64,000 nucleotides of DNA. It comes from Escherichia coli. GTDB lineage: Bacteria > Pseudomonadota > Gammaproteobacteria > Enterobacterales > Enterobacteriaceae. The notes beneath the pieces were generated by a model. That model was not told the origin of the DNA. It saw only the letters and a list, made by a program, of their open reading frames with translations, and ran no database searches. A program made the position numbers and the translations under genes. The stretch is taken from contig CP089930.1 of NCBI GenBank assembly GCA_021307345.1, positions 372,001-436,000 on the forward strand, read 5' to 3'. Within the stretch, counting starts at the first letter, position 1, and each line of letters starts with the position of its first letter. This document shows positions 1 through 9,956 of this stretch, piece by piece.

Positions 1-66
1 GTACTTTTTGTCTGAAACCAGACTACCACGAGAAAACTCTCTGAACAGTTGACGCACATCAACATA

Positions 67-104
67 ACTTTCATTCGAAAGTAATTTAATGTTTGAACGA
101 AACA
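67..104. promoter_or_regulatory. Palindromic operator-like site upstream of pflE, with a weaker second copy
   Basis: ACTTTCATTCGAAAGT at 67-82 is an inverted repeat with one mismatch between the arms. A looser copy, TGTTTGAACGAAACA, lies at 90-104, about 22 bp (two helical turns) away centre to centre. Close relatives of the first site precede ybiV (3522-3537) and ybiU (4533-4548). The TTTCG..CGAAA form resembles operators of DeoR-type repressors, but the regulator is not visible in this window. Confidence 0.5.
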
Positions 105-115
105 GAGAGGCATCT

Positions 116-1015
116 ATGATCTTCAATATTCAACGCTACTCGACCCACGATGGCCCCGGCATTCGCACAGTGGTTTTTCTGAAAGGTTGCTCGCTGGGTT
201 GTCGCTGGTGTCAGAATCCTGAAAGCCGCGCCCGCACGCAGGATCTACTGTATGACGCACGTCTGTGCCTGGAGGGCTGCGAGCTATGTGCTAAGGCCGC
301 GCCGGAAGTGATTGAGCGCACGCTGAATGGCCTGCTTATTCATCGGGAAAAGTTAACCCCGGAGCATCTGACGGCGTTAACCAACTGCTGCCCGACACAG
401 GCGTTAACCGTGTGTGGTGAAGTGAAAAGCGTTGAGGAGATCATGGCGACCGTTTTGCGCGATAAACCGTTTTACGATCGCAGCGGCGGCGGCTTAACGC
501 TTTCTGGCGGTGAACCCTTTATGCAGCCGGAAATGGCGATGGCACTACTGCAAGCCAGCCACGAGGCCGGCATTCATACTGCGGTAGAAACCTGCCTGCA
601 TGTGCCGTGGAAATATATCGCCCCTTCTCTGCCCTATATCGATCTGTTTCTTGCCGATTTAAAACACGTCGCCGACGTGCCGTTTAAACAGTGGACCGAC
701 GGTAACGCCGCCAGAGTGCTGGATAACCTGAAAAAACTCGCCGCAGCGGGGAAAAAAATCATTATCCGCGTGCCGCTGATTCAGGGCTTTAATGCTGACG
801 AAACCTCTGTAAAAGCCATTACCGATTTTGCCGCCGACGAGCTGCACGTTGGCGAAATTCATTTCCTGCCCTACCACACGCTGGGCATCAACAAATATCA
901 CTTACTTAATCTGCCCTATGACGCCCCGGAAAAACCGCTTGATGCGCCAGAACTGCTCGACTTTGCCCAGCAGTATGCCTGCCAGAAAGGGTTAACCGCG
1001 ACTTTACGAGGATAA
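116..1015 (+). CDS. pflE: Glycyl-radical enzyme activase (radical SAM), PflE/YbiY
   Basis: Putative activating enzyme for the glycyl-radical enzyme encoded just downstream; it would use S-adenosylmethionine and a 4Fe-4S cluster to abstract hydrogen from the partner's glycine. The CX3CX2C radical-SAM motif is at residues 25, 29 and 32 ([10 protein letters not shown]) and an SGGEP stretch lies mid-protein. Further cysteines (CLEGCELC and NCCP) suggest an inserted auxiliary Fe-S region as in the larger activases of this family. I prefer the ATG at 116 (299 aa) because GAGG stands 5 bases before it; an in-frame ATG at 89 would give 308 aa but has no Shine-Dalgarno sequence and overlaps an operator-like repeat. 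It is followed after 5 bp by pflF, so the two are certainly cotranscribed. The family assignment is secure; the substrate of the pair is unknown. Confidence 0.92.
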   Translation: MIFNIQRYSTHDGPGIRTVVFLKGCSLGCRWCQNPESRARTQDLLYDARLCLEGCELCAKAAPEVIERTLNGLLIHREKLTPEHLTALTNCCPTQALTVCGEVKSVEEIMATVLRDKPFYDRSGGGLTLSGGEPFMQPEMAMALLQASHEAGIHTAVETCLHVPWKYIAPSLPYIDLFLADLKHVADVPFKQWTDGNAARVLDNLKKLAAAGKKIIIRVPLIQGFNADETSVKAITDFAADELHVGEIHFLPYHTLGINKYHLLNLPYDAPEKPLDAPELLDFAQQYACQKGLTATLRG

Positions 1016-1020
1016 CAACC

Positions 1021-3453
1021 ATGACAACACTGAAACTGGACACGCTCAGCGACCGCATTAAAGCGCACAAAAATGCGCTGGTGCATATTGTGAAACCGCC
1101 GGTTTGTACCGAGCGCGCGCAGCACTATACCGAGATGTATCAACAACATCTCGATAAGCCGATCCCGGTTCGTCGCGCGCTGGCGCTGGCGCATCACCTG
1201 GCGAATCGCACCATCTGGATCAAACACGATGAGTTGATCATCGGCAACCAGGCAAGCGAAGTTCGCGCCGCGCCAATCTTCCCGGAATATACCGTGTCGT
1301 GGATCGAAAAAGAGATTGATGATCTGGCCGATCGTCCCGGCGCGGGTTTTGCGGTGAGCGAAGAGAACAAACGCGTTCTGCATGAAGTGTGCCCGTGGTG
1401 GCGCGGTCAGACCGTACAGGATCGCTGCTACGGCATGTTTACCGATGAGCAAAAAGGCCTGCTGGCGACCGGTATTATCAAAGCAGAAGGCAATATGACC
1501 TCCGGCGATGCACACCTGGCGGTCAATTTCCCGCTGCTGCTGGAAAAAGGGCTTGATGGTCTGCGCGAGAAAGTGGCGGAGCGTCGCTCGCGTATCAACC
1601 TGACTGTGCTGGAAGATTTGCACGGCGAGCAGTTCCTGAAAGCGATTGATATCGTGCTGGTTGCAGTCAGTGAACATATTGAACGTTTCGCTGCCCTGGC
1701 GCGTGAAATGGCAGCCACCGAAACCCGCGAAAGCCGTCGCGATGAACTGCTGGCAATGGCAGAAAATTGCGATCTTATCGCCCACCAGCCGCCGCAGACG
1801 TTCTGGCAGGCGCTGCAACTGTGCTACTTCATCCAGTTGATTTTACAGATCGAATCTAACGGTCACTCGGTGTCGTTTGGTCGTATGGACCAGTATCTCT
1901 ATCCGTACTATCGCCGCGACGTTGAACTCAACCAGACGCTGGATCGCGAACACGCCATCGAGATGCTGCATAGCTGCTGGCTGAAACTGCTTGAGGTGAA
2001 CAAGATCCGCTCAGGCTCGCACTCGAAAGCCTCTGCGGGAAGTCCGCTGTATCAGAACGTCACCATTGGCGGGCAAAATCTGGTTGATGGTCAGCCGATG
2101 GACGCAGTGAATCCGCTCTCTTACGCGATCCTGGAATCCTGCGGTCGTCTGCGCTCCACTCAGCCTAACCTCAGCGTGCGTTACCATGCGGGAATGAGTA
2201 ACGATTTCCTCGACGCCTGCGTACAGGTGATCCGCTGCGGCTTCGGGATGCCAGCGTTCAACAACGACGAAATCGTGATCCCGGAATTTATTAAACTCGG
2301 TATTGAACCGCAGGACGCTTACGACTACGCAGCGATTGGTTGTATCGAAACCGCCGTCGGCGGCAAATGGGGCTATCGCTGCACCGGCATGAGCTTTATC
2401 AACTTCGCCCGCGTGATGCTGGCGGCGCTGGAAGGCGGTCGTGATGCCACCAGCGGCAACGTGTTCCTGCCGCAAGAAAAAGCGTTGTCAGCGGGTAACT
2501 TCAACAACTTCGATGAAGTAATGGACGCGTGGGATACGCAAATCCGTTACTACACCCGCAAATCGATCGAAATCGAATATGTGGTCGACACCATGCTGGA
2601 AGAGAACGTGCACGATATTCTCTGCTCGGCGCTGGTGGATGATTGCATTGAGCGAGCGAAAAGTATCAAGCAAGGCGGCGCGAAATATGACTGGGTTTCT
2701 GGCCTGCAGGTGGGCATTGCCAACCTCGGCAACAGCCTGGCGGCAGTGAAGAAACTGGTATTTGAACAGGGCGCGATTGGTCAACAACAACTGGCTGCCG
2801 CGCTGGCGGATGACTTCGATGGCCTGACTCATGAGCAGTTGCGTCAGCGTCTGATTAACGGCGCGCCGAAGTATGGCAACGACGATGATAGCGTCGATAC
2901 GCTGCTGGCTCGCGCCTATCAGACCTATATTGACGAACTGAAGCAGTACCACAACCCGCGCTACGGTCGTGGTCCGGTTGGCGGCAACTATTACGCAGGT
3001 ACGTCGTCTATCTCCGCTAACGTACCGTTTGGCGCGCAAACAATGGCAACGCCGGACGGACGTAAAGCACATACCCCGCTGGCGGAAGGCGCAAGCCCGG
3101 CTTCCGGTACTGACCATCTCGGCCCAACGGCGGTCATTGGCTCGGTGGGTAAACTGCCTACCGCAGCGATTCTCGGCGGTGTATTGCTCAACCAGAAACT
3201 AAACCCGGCGACGCTGGAGAACGAATCTGACAAGCAGAAACTGATGATCCTGCTACGCACCTTCTTCGAAGTGCATAAAGGCTGGCATATTCAGTACAAC
3301 ATCGTTTCCCGCGAAACGCTGCTGGAAGCGAAAAAACATCCGGATCAGTACCGGGATCTGGTCGTGCGCGTAGCGGGCTATTCCGCCTTCTTCACCGCGC
3401 TCTCTCCAGACGCTCAGGACGATATCATCGCCCGCACCGAACACATGCTGTAA
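1021..3453 (+). CDS. pflF: Glycyl-radical enzyme PflF/YbiW, probably dehydratase-like
   Basis: An 810-residue glycyl-radical enzyme of the pyruvate formate-lyase superfamily, cytoplasmic and expected to work only without oxygen. The radical glycine is G786 in the C-terminal motif RVAGYSAFF. The active-site cysteine is C441 in [11 protein letters not shown]. True pyruvate formate-lyases have two adjacent cysteines at this point, whereas this protein has one followed by I-E, the pattern seen in diol/glycerol dehydratase-type members. The historical name pflF is therefore probably misleading; the substrate is not known. Activated by the neighbouring pflE product. A GC-rich hairpin follows the stop codon. 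Confidence 0.93.
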   Translation: MTTLKLDTLSDRIKAHKNALVHIVKPPVCTERAQHYTEMYQQHLDKPIPVRRALALAHHLANRTIWIKHDELIIGNQASEVRAAPIFPEYTVSWIEKEIDDLADRPGAGFAVSEENKRVLHEVCPWWRGQTVQDRCYGMFTDEQKGLLATGIIKAEGNMTSGDAHLAVNFPLLLEKGLDGLREKVAERRSRINLTVLEDLHGEQFLKAIDIVLVAVSEHIERFAALAREMAATETRESRRDELLAMAENCDLIAHQPPQTFWQALQLCYFIQLILQIESNGHSVSFGRMDQYLYPYYRRDVELNQTLDREHAIEMLHSCWLKLLEVNKIRSGSHSKASAGSPLYQNVTIGGQNLVDGQPMDAVNPLSYAILESCGRLRSTQPNLSVRYHAGMSNDFLDACVQVIRCGFGMPAFNNDEIVIPEFIKLGIEPQDAYDYAAIGCIETAVGGKWGYRCTGMSFINFARVMLAALEGGRDATSGNVFLPQEKALSAGNFNNFDEVMDAWDTQIRYYTRKSIEIEYVVDTMLEENVHDILCSALVDDCIERAKSIKQGGAKYDWVSGLQVGIANLGNSLAAVKKLVFEQGAIGQQQLAAALADDFDGLTHEQLRQRLINGAPKYGNDDDSVDTLLARAYQTYIDELKQYHNPRYGRGPVGGNYYAGTSSISANVPFGAQTMATPDGRKAHTPLAEGASPASGTDHLGPTAVIGSVGKLPTAAILGGVLLNQKLNPATLENESDKQKLMILLRTFFEVHKGWHIQYNIVSRETLLEAKKHPDQYRDLVVRVAGYSAFFTALSPDAQDDIIARTEHML

Positions 3454-3460
3454 TCCCCTC

Positions 3461-3482
3461 AGCCCGGCGGCGTCGCCGGGCT
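3461..3482 (+). terminator. Hairpin after pflF
   Basis: Eight-bp perfect arms AGCCCGGC / GCCGGGCT around a 6-base loop, 7 bases after the pflF stop codon. It is followed by AAAACATT rather than a run of T, so it may stabilise the mRNA end rather than act as a classical intrinsic terminator. Confidence 0.5.
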
Positions 3483-3521
3483 AAAACATTCACGAAATCA
3501 ATTTTACTCTCGCTTTCATTC

Positions 3522-3537
3522 GAAATTAGTTTGTGCT
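3522..3537. promoter_or_regulatory. Operator-like palindrome upstream of ybiV
   Basis: GCTTTCATTCGAAATT matches the ACTTTCATTCGAAAGT site upstream of pflE at 13 of 16 positions and lies about 57 bases before the ybiV start codon. Confidence 0.45.
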
Positions 3538-3593
3538 CCGCATCACATTGTCATTACACTGTGGCGTTTGCATTCATTGCCGGGAGCACTTTT

Positions 3594-4409
3594 ATGACTG
3601 TAAAAGTTATCGTTTGCGATATGGACGGTACTTTTCTTAACGACGCCAAAATGTACAACCAGTCACGTTTTATGGCGCAGTATCAGGAACTGAAAAAGCG
3701 CGATATTGAGTTCGTTGTCGCCAGTGGTAACCAGTATTACCAGCTTATTTCCTTCTTTCCTGAGCTAAAAGATGAAATCTCTTTTGTCGCGGAAAATGGC
3801 GCGCTGGTCTACGAACATGGCAAGCAGTTGTTCCACGGCGAACTGACCCGGCATGAATCCAGGATTGTCATTGGGGAACTGCTGAAAGATAAACAACTCA
3901 ATTTTGTCGCCTGTGGTCTGCAAAGCGCATACATCAGTGAAAATGCGCCGGAAGCATTCGTCGTACTGATGGAAAAACACTACCATCGACTGAAACCTGT
4001 GAAGGATTACCAGGAGATTGATGACGTGCTTTTCAAGTTTTCGCTCAACCTGCCGGATGAACAAATCCCGCTGGTTGTCGACAAACTGCACGTTGCGCTC
4101 GATGGCATTATGAAACCTGTCACCAGTGGCGCGGGTTTTATCGACCTGATTATTCCCGGCTTGCATAAAGCAAATGGTATTTCGCGGTTGTTAAAACGCT
4201 GGGGTCTGTCACCGCAAAATGTGGTAGCGATTGGCGACAGCGGTAACGACGCAGAGATGCTTAAAATGGCGCATTATTCCTTTGCGATGGGCAATGCTGC
4301 GGAAAACATTAAACAAATCGCCCGTTACGCTACCGATGATAATAATCATGAAGGCGCGCTGAATGTGATTCAGGCGGTGCTGGATAGCTCCGCTCCTTTC
4401 AATAAGTAA
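3594..4409 (+). CDS. ybiV: HAD-superfamily sugar phosphatase YbiV (SupH)
   Basis: Cof-type HAD hydrolase of 271 residues that dephosphorylates sugar phosphates; the E. coli homologue is active on several hexose and pentose phosphates. Motif I is D9-M-D11-G-T (nucleophile D9, acid D11), motif II is VVASGN near residue 45, and the Mg-binding motif IV is GDSGNDAEM in the C-terminal third. The cap domain lies between, as in class IIB enzymes. The start at 3594 is preceded by GGGAGC and gives the normal family length; longer in-frame starts run into the upstream operator region. It is a single-gene unit with its own hairpin terminator and shares an operator-like site with the units on either side. 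Confidence 0.95.
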   Translation: MTVKVIVCDMDGTFLNDAKMYNQSRFMAQYQELKKRDIEFVVASGNQYYQLISFFPELKDEISFVAENGALVYEHGKQLFHGELTRHESRIVIGELLKDKQLNFVACGLQSAYISENAPEAFVVLMEKHYHRLKPVKDYQEIDDVLFKFSLNLPDEQIPLVVDKLHVALDGIMKPVTSGAGFIDLIIPGLHKANGISRLLKRWGLSPQNVVAIGDSGNDAEMLKMAHYSFAMGNAAENIKQIARYATDDNNHEGALNVIQAVLDSSAPFNK

Positions 4410-4419
4410 TCTTCTCCCG

Positions 4420-4452
4420 GCCGGAGCGACCGTTCCGGCATCTCTCTTTTTT
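4420..4452 (+). terminator. Intrinsic terminator of ybiV
   Basis: Stem GCCGGA / TCCGGC (4420-4439) with an 8-base loop, followed by a T run at 4447-4452, just after the ybiV stop codon. Confidence 0.8.
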
Positions 4453-4532
4453 GCTCACTTTGTGCACTGACTCAAGATTTTTATCTTGCGTTAACTTATT
4501 TTTAACTTAAAGTATCAATCGTAACTATTTTC

Positions 4533-4548
4533 ACTTTCGAACGAAAGT
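4533..4548. promoter_or_regulatory. Perfect operator-like palindrome upstream of ybiU
   Basis: ACTTTCGAACGAAAGT has perfect 7-bp arms (ACTTTCG / CGAAAGT) around AA. It ends 12 bases before the ybiU start codon, so it would overlap the promoter or early transcript, a position suited to repression. It is the best copy of the site also found upstream of pflE and ybiV. Confidence 0.55.
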
Positions 4549-4560
4549 TGCGAGGTTGAT

Positions 4561-5820
4561 ATGACTTTTACCTATGAGACGTTGCCAACAGATGCGAAAA
4601 CGGCTATCCGTGAAATGAAAGCGAAGCTGCGACAACAGATCGGCGATGTACAACAGGTCTTCGAAAAACTCTCTGCAAAAATCGAAGCGCGTGTAGCAGA
4701 AATAGACGCACTGAAAGCGCAAGGATTGCCGGTTTGGCCGGAAGTTCCTTATAGCGACATTGCAGCAGGTACAGTGAGTGAAGCCACGCGCAATGAGATA
4801 AAACGTCGCGGTTGCGCGGTAATAAAAGGCAATTTCCCCCGCGAGCAGGCGCTGGCGTGGGATCGCGCAATGCTCAACTACCTTGATGCCAATCACTTTG
4901 ATGATGTGTATAAAGGTCCCGGTGACAGCTTTTTCGGCTCGCTGGAGGCGTCTCGCCCCGAAATCTATCCCATTTACTGGTCACAGGCACAGATGCAGGC
5001 GCGGCAGAGCGACAATATGGCTGCGGTGCAATCTTTCCTTAACCGTCTGTGGAAGTCTGAAAGCAACGGCAAACAATGGTTTGATCCCGATGTCAGCGTG
5101 ATCTATCCAGACAGGATCCGCCGCCGCCCACCGGGCACGACGTCCAAAGGTCTGGGGGCACACACTGATTCTGGCGCACTGGAACGCTGGTTATTACCTG
5201 CTTATCAGCGCGTTTTTGCCCATGTTTTCAACGGTAATTTTGATGATTACGATCCGTGGGATGCCGCACACCGTACCGAAGTAGAAGAATACACCGTCGA
5301 TAACACCACCAAATGTTCGGTGTTCCGCACGTTCCAGGGCTGGACGGCACTTTCCGATATGTTACCAGGCCAGGGATTGTTACACGTGGTGCCGATCCCG
5401 GAAGCGATGGCATACGTTCTGCTGCGTCCGTTGCTGGATGACGTACCGGACGACGAGCTGTGCGGTGTTGCGCCTGGTAAAGTTCTGCCTGTTTCAGAGA
5501 AATGGCATCCCTTATTGATGAAAGCACTAACGTCAATTCCGGCAATAACAGCGGGGGATTCTGTCTGGTGGCACTGCGATGTGATCCACTGTGTCGCACC
5601 GGTAGACAATCAACAGGGCTGGGGGAATGTGATGTATATTCCTGCCGCGCCGATGTGCGAGAAAAACCGGGTTTATGCGCACAATGTCAGGAAAGCACTG
5701 GAAAAAGGTGCATCGCCGGGAGACTTCCCACGGGAAGATTATGAAACAAACTGGCAAGGCCGATTTACACTGGAAGATCTGAACGTTCACGGTAAACGCG
5801 CGCTGGGCATGGATGTTTGA
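4561..5820 (+). CDS. ybiU: DUF1479 protein YbiU, possible Fe(II)/2-oxoglutarate oxygenase
   Basis: A 419-residue DUF1479 protein of unproven function. A possible facial triad is visible: H and D in GLGAHTDSGALERW near residue 205 and a later H in WWHCDVIHCVAPV near residue 345, arranged as in non-haem iron oxygenases of the phytanoyl-CoA dioxygenase type. That role is inferred from the motif. The start is set by GCGAGG 7 bases upstream. From memory, the N-terminal third differs much more from the K-12 protein than the neighbouring genes do, so this may be a divergent allele. It is preceded by a perfect operator-like palindrome shared with pflE and ybiV. Confidence 0.88.
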   Translation: MTFTYETLPTDAKTAIREMKAKLRQQIGDVQQVFEKLSAKIEARVAEIDALKAQGLPVWPEVPYSDIAAGTVSEATRNEIKRRGCAVIKGNFPREQALAWDRAMLNYLDANHFDDVYKGPGDSFFGSLEASRPEIYPIYWSQAQMQARQSDNMAAVQSFLNRLWKSESNGKQWFDPDVSVIYPDRIRRRPPGTTSKGLGAHTDSGALERWLLPAYQRVFAHVFNGNFDDYDPWDAAHRTEVEEYTVDNTTKCSVFRTFQGWTALSDMLPGQGLLHVVPIPEAMAYVLLRPLLDDVPDDELCGVAPGKVLPVSEKWHPLLMKALTSIPAITAGDSVWWHCDVIHCVAPVDNQQGWGNVMYIPAAPMCEKNRVYAHNVRKALEKGASPGDFPREDYETNWQGRFTLEDLNVHGKRALGMDV

Positions 5821-5879
5821 GAAGTGATGGATTAGTGGAAGTGAATTGATGTGAGGTTAAGAAAGTAGGTTCGATGTTG

Positions 5880-5995
5880 CTCAGATTGCTGACAAAGTGC
5901 GCTTTGTTCATGCCGGATGCGGCGTTAACGCCTTATCCTGCCTACAAAGTCCTTCATATTCAATATATTGCAGGTACTGCATAGGCCTGATAGCA
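5880..5995. repeat. REP-containing extended repeat (RIP/BIME-1-like)
   Basis: The REP palindrome TGCCGGATGCGGCGTTAACG followed by CCTTATCCTGCCTA lies at 5911-5945. It is embedded in a longer block (CAGATTGCTGACAAAGTGCG to the left, CAATATATTGCA to the right) that recurs downstream of yvcK at 48328-48462. The AATATATTG part resembles an IHF site, as in RIP elements. The rest of the interval between ybiU and ybiT holds only a hairpin next to ybiT. Confidence 0.75.
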
Positions 5996-6011
5996 ATCTT
6001 GTATTTGTCAT

Positions 6012-6040
6012 CAGTAGCCCTGACATAACCAGGGCTACTG
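6012..6040. terminator. Hairpin after ybiT
   Basis: Perfect 10-bp arms CAGTAGCCCT / AGGGCTACTG, 8 bases beyond the ybiT stop codon. There is no T run on the minus strand, so termination is likely but not certain. Confidence 0.5.
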
Positions 6041-6048
6041 ACTATAAC

Positions 6049-7641
6049 TTACTCGATCCCTTTACTACGCAGGTAATCTTCGTAATTACCGCTAAAGTCA
6101 ATCACGCGTTCCGGCGTGATTTCCAGAATACGGGTCGCCAGGGAGCTTACGAACTCACGGTCGTGTGAAACAAAGATCAGCGTGCCCTGATACAGTTCCA
6201 GCGCCATGTTCAGTGACTCGATGGATTCCATGTCCAGGTGGTTGGTCGGTTCGTCCATGATCAGAATGTTCGGCTTCTGCATCATTAACTTACCAAACAG
6301 CATCCGCCCTTTTTCTCCACCGGAAAGCACTTTCGCTGGCTTTTTGATGTCGTCCTGGCTGAACAACAAACGACCGAGAATGCTGCGCACCGCCTGCTCG
6401 TCATCGCCTTCCTGTTTCCACTGGCTCATCCATTCAAACACGGTCAGGTCATTATCGAACTCATATTCGTGATCCTGCGCGTAGTAACCAATGCGCGCGT
6501 TCTCTGACCATTTTACGGTGCCACTATCCGGTTCCAGATCACCCACCAACGTTTTCAGCAAAGTCGATTTACCGACGCCGTTGGTGCCGAGTACCGCCAG
6601 CTTTTCACCCACTTCCAGCAGCAGGTTGAGATTTTTAAACAGCGGACCGTTATCAAACCCCTTGGTCAGCCCTTCCACTTCCAGCGCGTTACGGAACAGT
6701 TTCTTATCCTGCTCAAAACGGATGAACGGGTTCTGACGGCTGGAGGCTTTCACCTCTTCCAGTTTGATTTTATCAATCTGGCGCGCGCGCGAAGTTGCCT
6801 GGCGAGATTTCGAGGCATTGGCGCTAAAGCGGCTAACGAAAGATTGCAGCTCAGCAATCTGCGCTTTCTTCTTGGCGTTATCAGCCAGCAGACGCTCACG
6901 CGCCTGGGTCGCCGCCGTCATGTACTCATCGTAGTTGCCCGGATAAACGCGCAGCTCGCCGTAATCCAGATCCGCCATGTGGGTACAAACCATGTTAAGG
7001 AAGTGACGGTCGTGCGAGATGATGATCATGGTGCTGTCACGCTCGTTCAGCACCTGTTCCAGCCAGCGAATGGTGTCGATGTCGAGGTTGTTGGTCGGTT
7101 CGTCGAGCAGGAGAATGTCTGGATCAGCAAACAGCGCCTGCGCCAGCAGCACACGCAGCTTCCAGCCAGGAGCAACTTCACTCATCGGGCCGTAGTGTTG
7201 TTCCACTGGAATTCCCACACCAAGCAACAGTTCACCGGCGCGAGCTTCCGCAGAGTAACCGTCCATTTCGCCGTATTTCACTTCCAGATCGGCAACTTTA
7301 TAGCCATCTTCTTCGCTCATTTCCGGCAAAGCATAGATGCGGTCGCGCTCCTGCTTCACTTCCCACAACTCTTTATGCCCCATGATCACCGTATCCAGCA
7401 CGGTGAACTCTTCAAAGGCAAATTGATCCTGACGCAGCTTACCAATGCGCTCGTTGGGATCGAGGGAAACGTTACCCAGCGTCGGCTCTAAGTCGCCGCC
7501 GAGGATCTTCATAAAGGTGGATTTACCACTACCGTTCGCGCCAATCAGGCCGTAACGGTTGCCGCCGCCAAATTTGACGGAAATGTTTTCAAACAACGGC
7601 TTACTGCCGAACTGCATGGTGACGTTACTGGAAACTAACAC
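6049..7641 (-). CDS. ybiT: ABC-F ATPase YbiT
   Basis: A soluble ABC-F protein of 530 residues with two ATP-binding domains and no membrane segments; the family acts on the ribosome, usually at the E site, during translation. Walker A motifs are GANGSGKST (about residues 36-44) and GTNGVGKST (about 352-360). Signatures include LSGGEKGRM in the second domain, and Walker B DEPTNNLD and DEPTNHLD are both complete. The charged linker ([13 protein letters not shown] onward) between the domains is the P-site tRNA-interaction region of the family. It stands alone on this strand, back to back with ldtB. Confidence 0.95.
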   Translation of the reverse strand: MLVSSNVTMQFGSKPLFENISVKFGGGNRYGLIGANGSGKSTFMKILGGDLEPTLGNVSLDPNERIGKLRQDQFAFEEFTVLDTVIMGHKELWEVKQERDRIYALPEMSEEDGYKVADLEVKYGEMDGYSAEARAGELLLGVGIPVEQHYGPMSEVAPGWKLRVLLAQALFADPDILLLDEPTNNLDIDTIRWLEQVLNERDSTMIIISHDRHFLNMVCTHMADLDYGELRVYPGNYDEYMTAATQARERLLADNAKKKAQIAELQSFVSRFSANASKSRQATSRARQIDKIKLEEVKASSRQNPFIRFEQDKKLFRNALEVEGLTKGFDNGPLFKNLNLLLEVGEKLAVLGTNGVGKSTLLKTLVGDLEPDSGTVKWSENARIGYYAQDHEYEFDNDLTVFEWMSQWKQEGDDEQAVRSILGRLLFSQDDIKKPAKVLSGGEKGRMLFGKLMMQKPNILIMDEPTNHLDMESIESLNMALELYQGTLIFVSHDREFVSSLATRILEITPERVIDFSGNYEDYLRSKGIE

Positions 7642-7859
7642 AGGCGTATCCTGAAAAGAGATATGACAAACCGCGCATTATGCCATAAGTCTGAAAGAAG
7701 ATCCCGTCCCCCGCTTAAGGTCTACACTCTTCCCAAAGGCAAAAAATGTGATTTAGTACACATCTGATTTCACTGTTAGCTGGAATGAACATATAATGCG
7801 CTTCCAATACTCTAATATTCTCAACCTAATGGCCTGCCAGGCACGAAATCTCGCTTAAC

Positions 7860-8780
7860 ATGAATATGAAATTGAAAACGTTATTCGCAGCGGCCTTCGC
7901 TGTTGTCGGCTTTTGCAGTACCGCTTCAGCGGTAACTTATCCTCTGCCAACCGACGGGAGTCGCCTGGTTGGTCAGAATCAGGTGATCACTATCCCTGAA
8001 GGTAACACTCAGCCGCTGGAGTACTTTGCGGCGGAGTATCAGATGGGGCTTTCCAATATGATGGAAGCGAACCCGGGTGTGGATACCTTCCTGCCGAAAG
8101 GCGGCACCGTACTGAATATTCCGCAGCAACTGATCCTGCCGGACACTGTTCATGAAGGCATTGTGATTAACAGCGCAGAGATGCGTCTGTATTACTATCC
8201 GAAAGGAACTAACACCGTTATCGTACTGCCGATCGGCATTGGTCAGTTAGGCAAAGACACACCTATCAACTGGACCACCAAAGTAGAGCGTAAGAAAGCA
8301 GGCCCGACCTGGACGCCGACCGCCAAAATGCATGCAGAATACCGCGCTGCGGGTGAACCGCTTCCGGCTGTCGTTCCGGCTGGCCCGGATAACCCGATGG
8401 GGCTGTACGCACTGTATATCGGTCGCCTGTACGCTATCCACGGCACCAACGCCAACTTTGGTATCGGCCTGCGCGTAAGCCACGGTTGTGTGCGCCTGCG
8501 TAACGAAGACATCAAATTCCTGTTCGAGAAAGTGCCGGTCGGTACTCGCGTACAGTTTATTGATGAGCCGGTAAAAGCGACCACCGAGCCGGACGGCAGC
8601 CGTTATATTGAAGTCCATAACCCGCTGTCTACCACCGAAGCCCAATTTGAAGGTCAGGAAATTGTGCCAATTACGCTAACCAAGAGCGTGCAGACAGTGA
8701 CTGGTCAGCCGGATGTCGATCAGGCTGTTCTGGATCAGGCTATTCAAAACCGTTCCGGGATGCCGGTTCGTCTGAATTAA
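7860..8780 (+). CDS. ldtB: L,D-transpeptidase LdtB (YbiS)
   Basis: Periplasmic L,D-transpeptidase that attaches Braun lipoprotein (Lpp) to meso-diaminopimelate in peptidoglycan. It has 306 residues with an N-terminal signal peptide (basic MNMKLK, hydrophobic run, cleavage after STASA), a LysM-like segment at about residues 40-90, and the YkuD catalytic domain. The catalytic motif is SHGCVRL with H208 and C210. The start codon gives the usual family length. Its own intrinsic terminator follows and is shared with the convergent ybiR. Confidence 0.97.
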   Translation: MNMKLKTLFAAAFAVVGFCSTASAVTYPLPTDGSRLVGQNQVITIPEGNTQPLEYFAAEYQMGLSNMMEANPGVDTFLPKGGTVLNIPQQLILPDTVHEGIVINSAEMRLYYYPKGTNTVIVLPIGIGQLGKDTPINWTTKVERKKAGPTWTPTAKMHAEYRAAGEPLPAVVPAGPDNPMGLYALYIGRLYAIHGTNANFGIGLRVSHGCVRLRNEDIKFLFEKVPVGTRVQFIDEPVKATTEPDGSRYIEVHNPLSTTEAQFEGQEIVPITLTKSVQTVTGQPDVDQAVLDQAIQNRSGMPVRLN

Positions 8781-8798
8781 TCTTTAAAACTTAAAGCA

Positions 8799-8826
8799 AA
8801 GGCGGACTTATAATCCGCCTTTTTTA
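8799..8826. terminator. Bidirectional terminator between ldtB and ybiR
   Basis: Stem AAGGCGGA / TCCGCCTT with a T run on the right and an A run on the left, between two convergent genes. Confidence 0.85.
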
Positions 8827-8837
8827 TTTGTCGGCTC

Positions 8838-9956
8838 TTACACTGCCGGGAACATAACTAACAAAACGTATCCTACCAGCGCCGCCCACAACAGCATCGG
8901 TATCGAATAGAGATGGAAACGCCACCAGATCCGGCGATCGTTCGCCATCCGTAGCGCAATCAAATTTGCCAGCGATCCGGGTAATAAGCCAAAACCACCT
9001 ACGTTTACCGCCCATGCCAGTAATAAAGACGGTGGTACATAATTGAGCAGCAAAATCGTGCTCGGCACGTTACTGATCACCTGCGATAAACCAATCGCCG
9101 TTAACCATAATCCAGGTTCGGATAAATGACTCACGTTACTCAACACGCCTTGCAACGCCGGAAGCTGGGTCAGTAAATGGACGTCGATAAACATCGCCAT
9201 AAACACCAGCAGCAACGTCCAGTCCACACTCAGCACCACGCGACGCGCCAGCAGCGTAAACCCCACTGCCACAATCACCAGCCCCCACAGCTCTTGTTTC
9301 AACTCCAGCGCCGTAAGGAAGACGATATACAGTCCCAGACAACTCCACACCAGCCGTGGTTTCCACTCCGGCGTTTGCGTCCCCGTATGATATTGCAGCG
9401 CCTTTCCAGGGAAACAACACCAGCACAGCAGCAGCAATGTCAGCATCATTGCGCCAGCCAACGGTGCCATCTGTGCAATAAAACCGGCAAACGAAAGACC
9501 CGAACGTCCCCAGATAAGGATATTTTGCGGATTACCAATCGGCGTCAGCAGCGATCCAGCATTCACTGCCAGCGCCTCAAAAATAATCAGCCGATTAACC
9601 GGGATCTCACACAGTCTTTTCAGCGTGATGGTCAGCGGGACAACAATAAACAGCGCGACATCGTTGGTCAGAAAGGTAGAAAGCAGCGCCGCCGCCAGCA
9701 CCATAAACATCGCCAGCCGACGCTCAGTAGCAAAACGGCGCACCATTTTGCGCCCAAGCACATCAAAATAACCGCTTAATTCAACACCTTTGGTCAGCAG
9801 CATCAGGCCACTTAAGGTAATGATGGTGTGCCAGTCGATAGCGCCAGGCCAGGATTTCGGCGCAAAGGGAACAAAAAAACTTAATCCGATACCAACGAGA
9901 ATTAATAACTGAAAAAAGCGATCGCCTTGCAGCGTGCGTAAAAAAGGCAGGCTCAT
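8838..9956 (-). CDS. ybiR: Inner-membrane transporter YbiR (ArsB/NhaD-like)
   Basis: A 372-residue polytopic membrane protein with about ten hydrophobic segments, of the anion/ion-transporter superfamily that includes ArsB and NhaD. The conserved [13 protein letters not shown] segment near residue 95 and the [13 protein letters not shown] segment near residue 160 are typical of that superfamily. The substrate is unknown. Its start codon overlaps the mntR stop as ATGA, so the two are translationally coupled; this links it to manganese physiology by context only. Confidence 0.85.
   Translation of the reverse strand: MSLPFLRTLQGDRFFQLLILVGIGLSFFVPFAPKSWPGAIDWHTIITLSGLMLLTKGVELSGYFDVLGRKMVRRFATERRLAMFMVLAAALLSTFLTNDVALFIVVPLTITLKRLCEIPVNRLIIFEALAVNAGSLLTPIGNPQNILIWGRSGLSFAGFIAQMAPLAGAMMLTLLLLCWCCFPGKALQYHTGTQTPEWKPRLVWSCLGLYIVFLTALELKQELWGLVIVAVGFTLLARRVVLSVDWTLLLVFMAMFIDVHLLTQLPALQGVLSNVSHLSEPGLWLTAIGLSQVISNVPSTILLLNYVPPSLLLAWAVNVGGFGLLPGSLANLIALRMANDRRIWWRFHLYSIPMLLWAALVGYVLLVMFPAV

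Noticed and set aside
89-115. Upstream start (ATG 89) for pflE
   Set aside because: No Shine-Dalgarno sequence and it overlaps an operator-like repeat; ATG 116 has GAGG at the right distance and begins the conserved sequence.
916-1818. Long antisense open frame of 300 codons within pflF
   Set aside because: It lies wholly opposite pflE/pflF, has no recognisable domain or ribosome-binding site, and follows the GC codon bias of the sense genes; a shadow frame.
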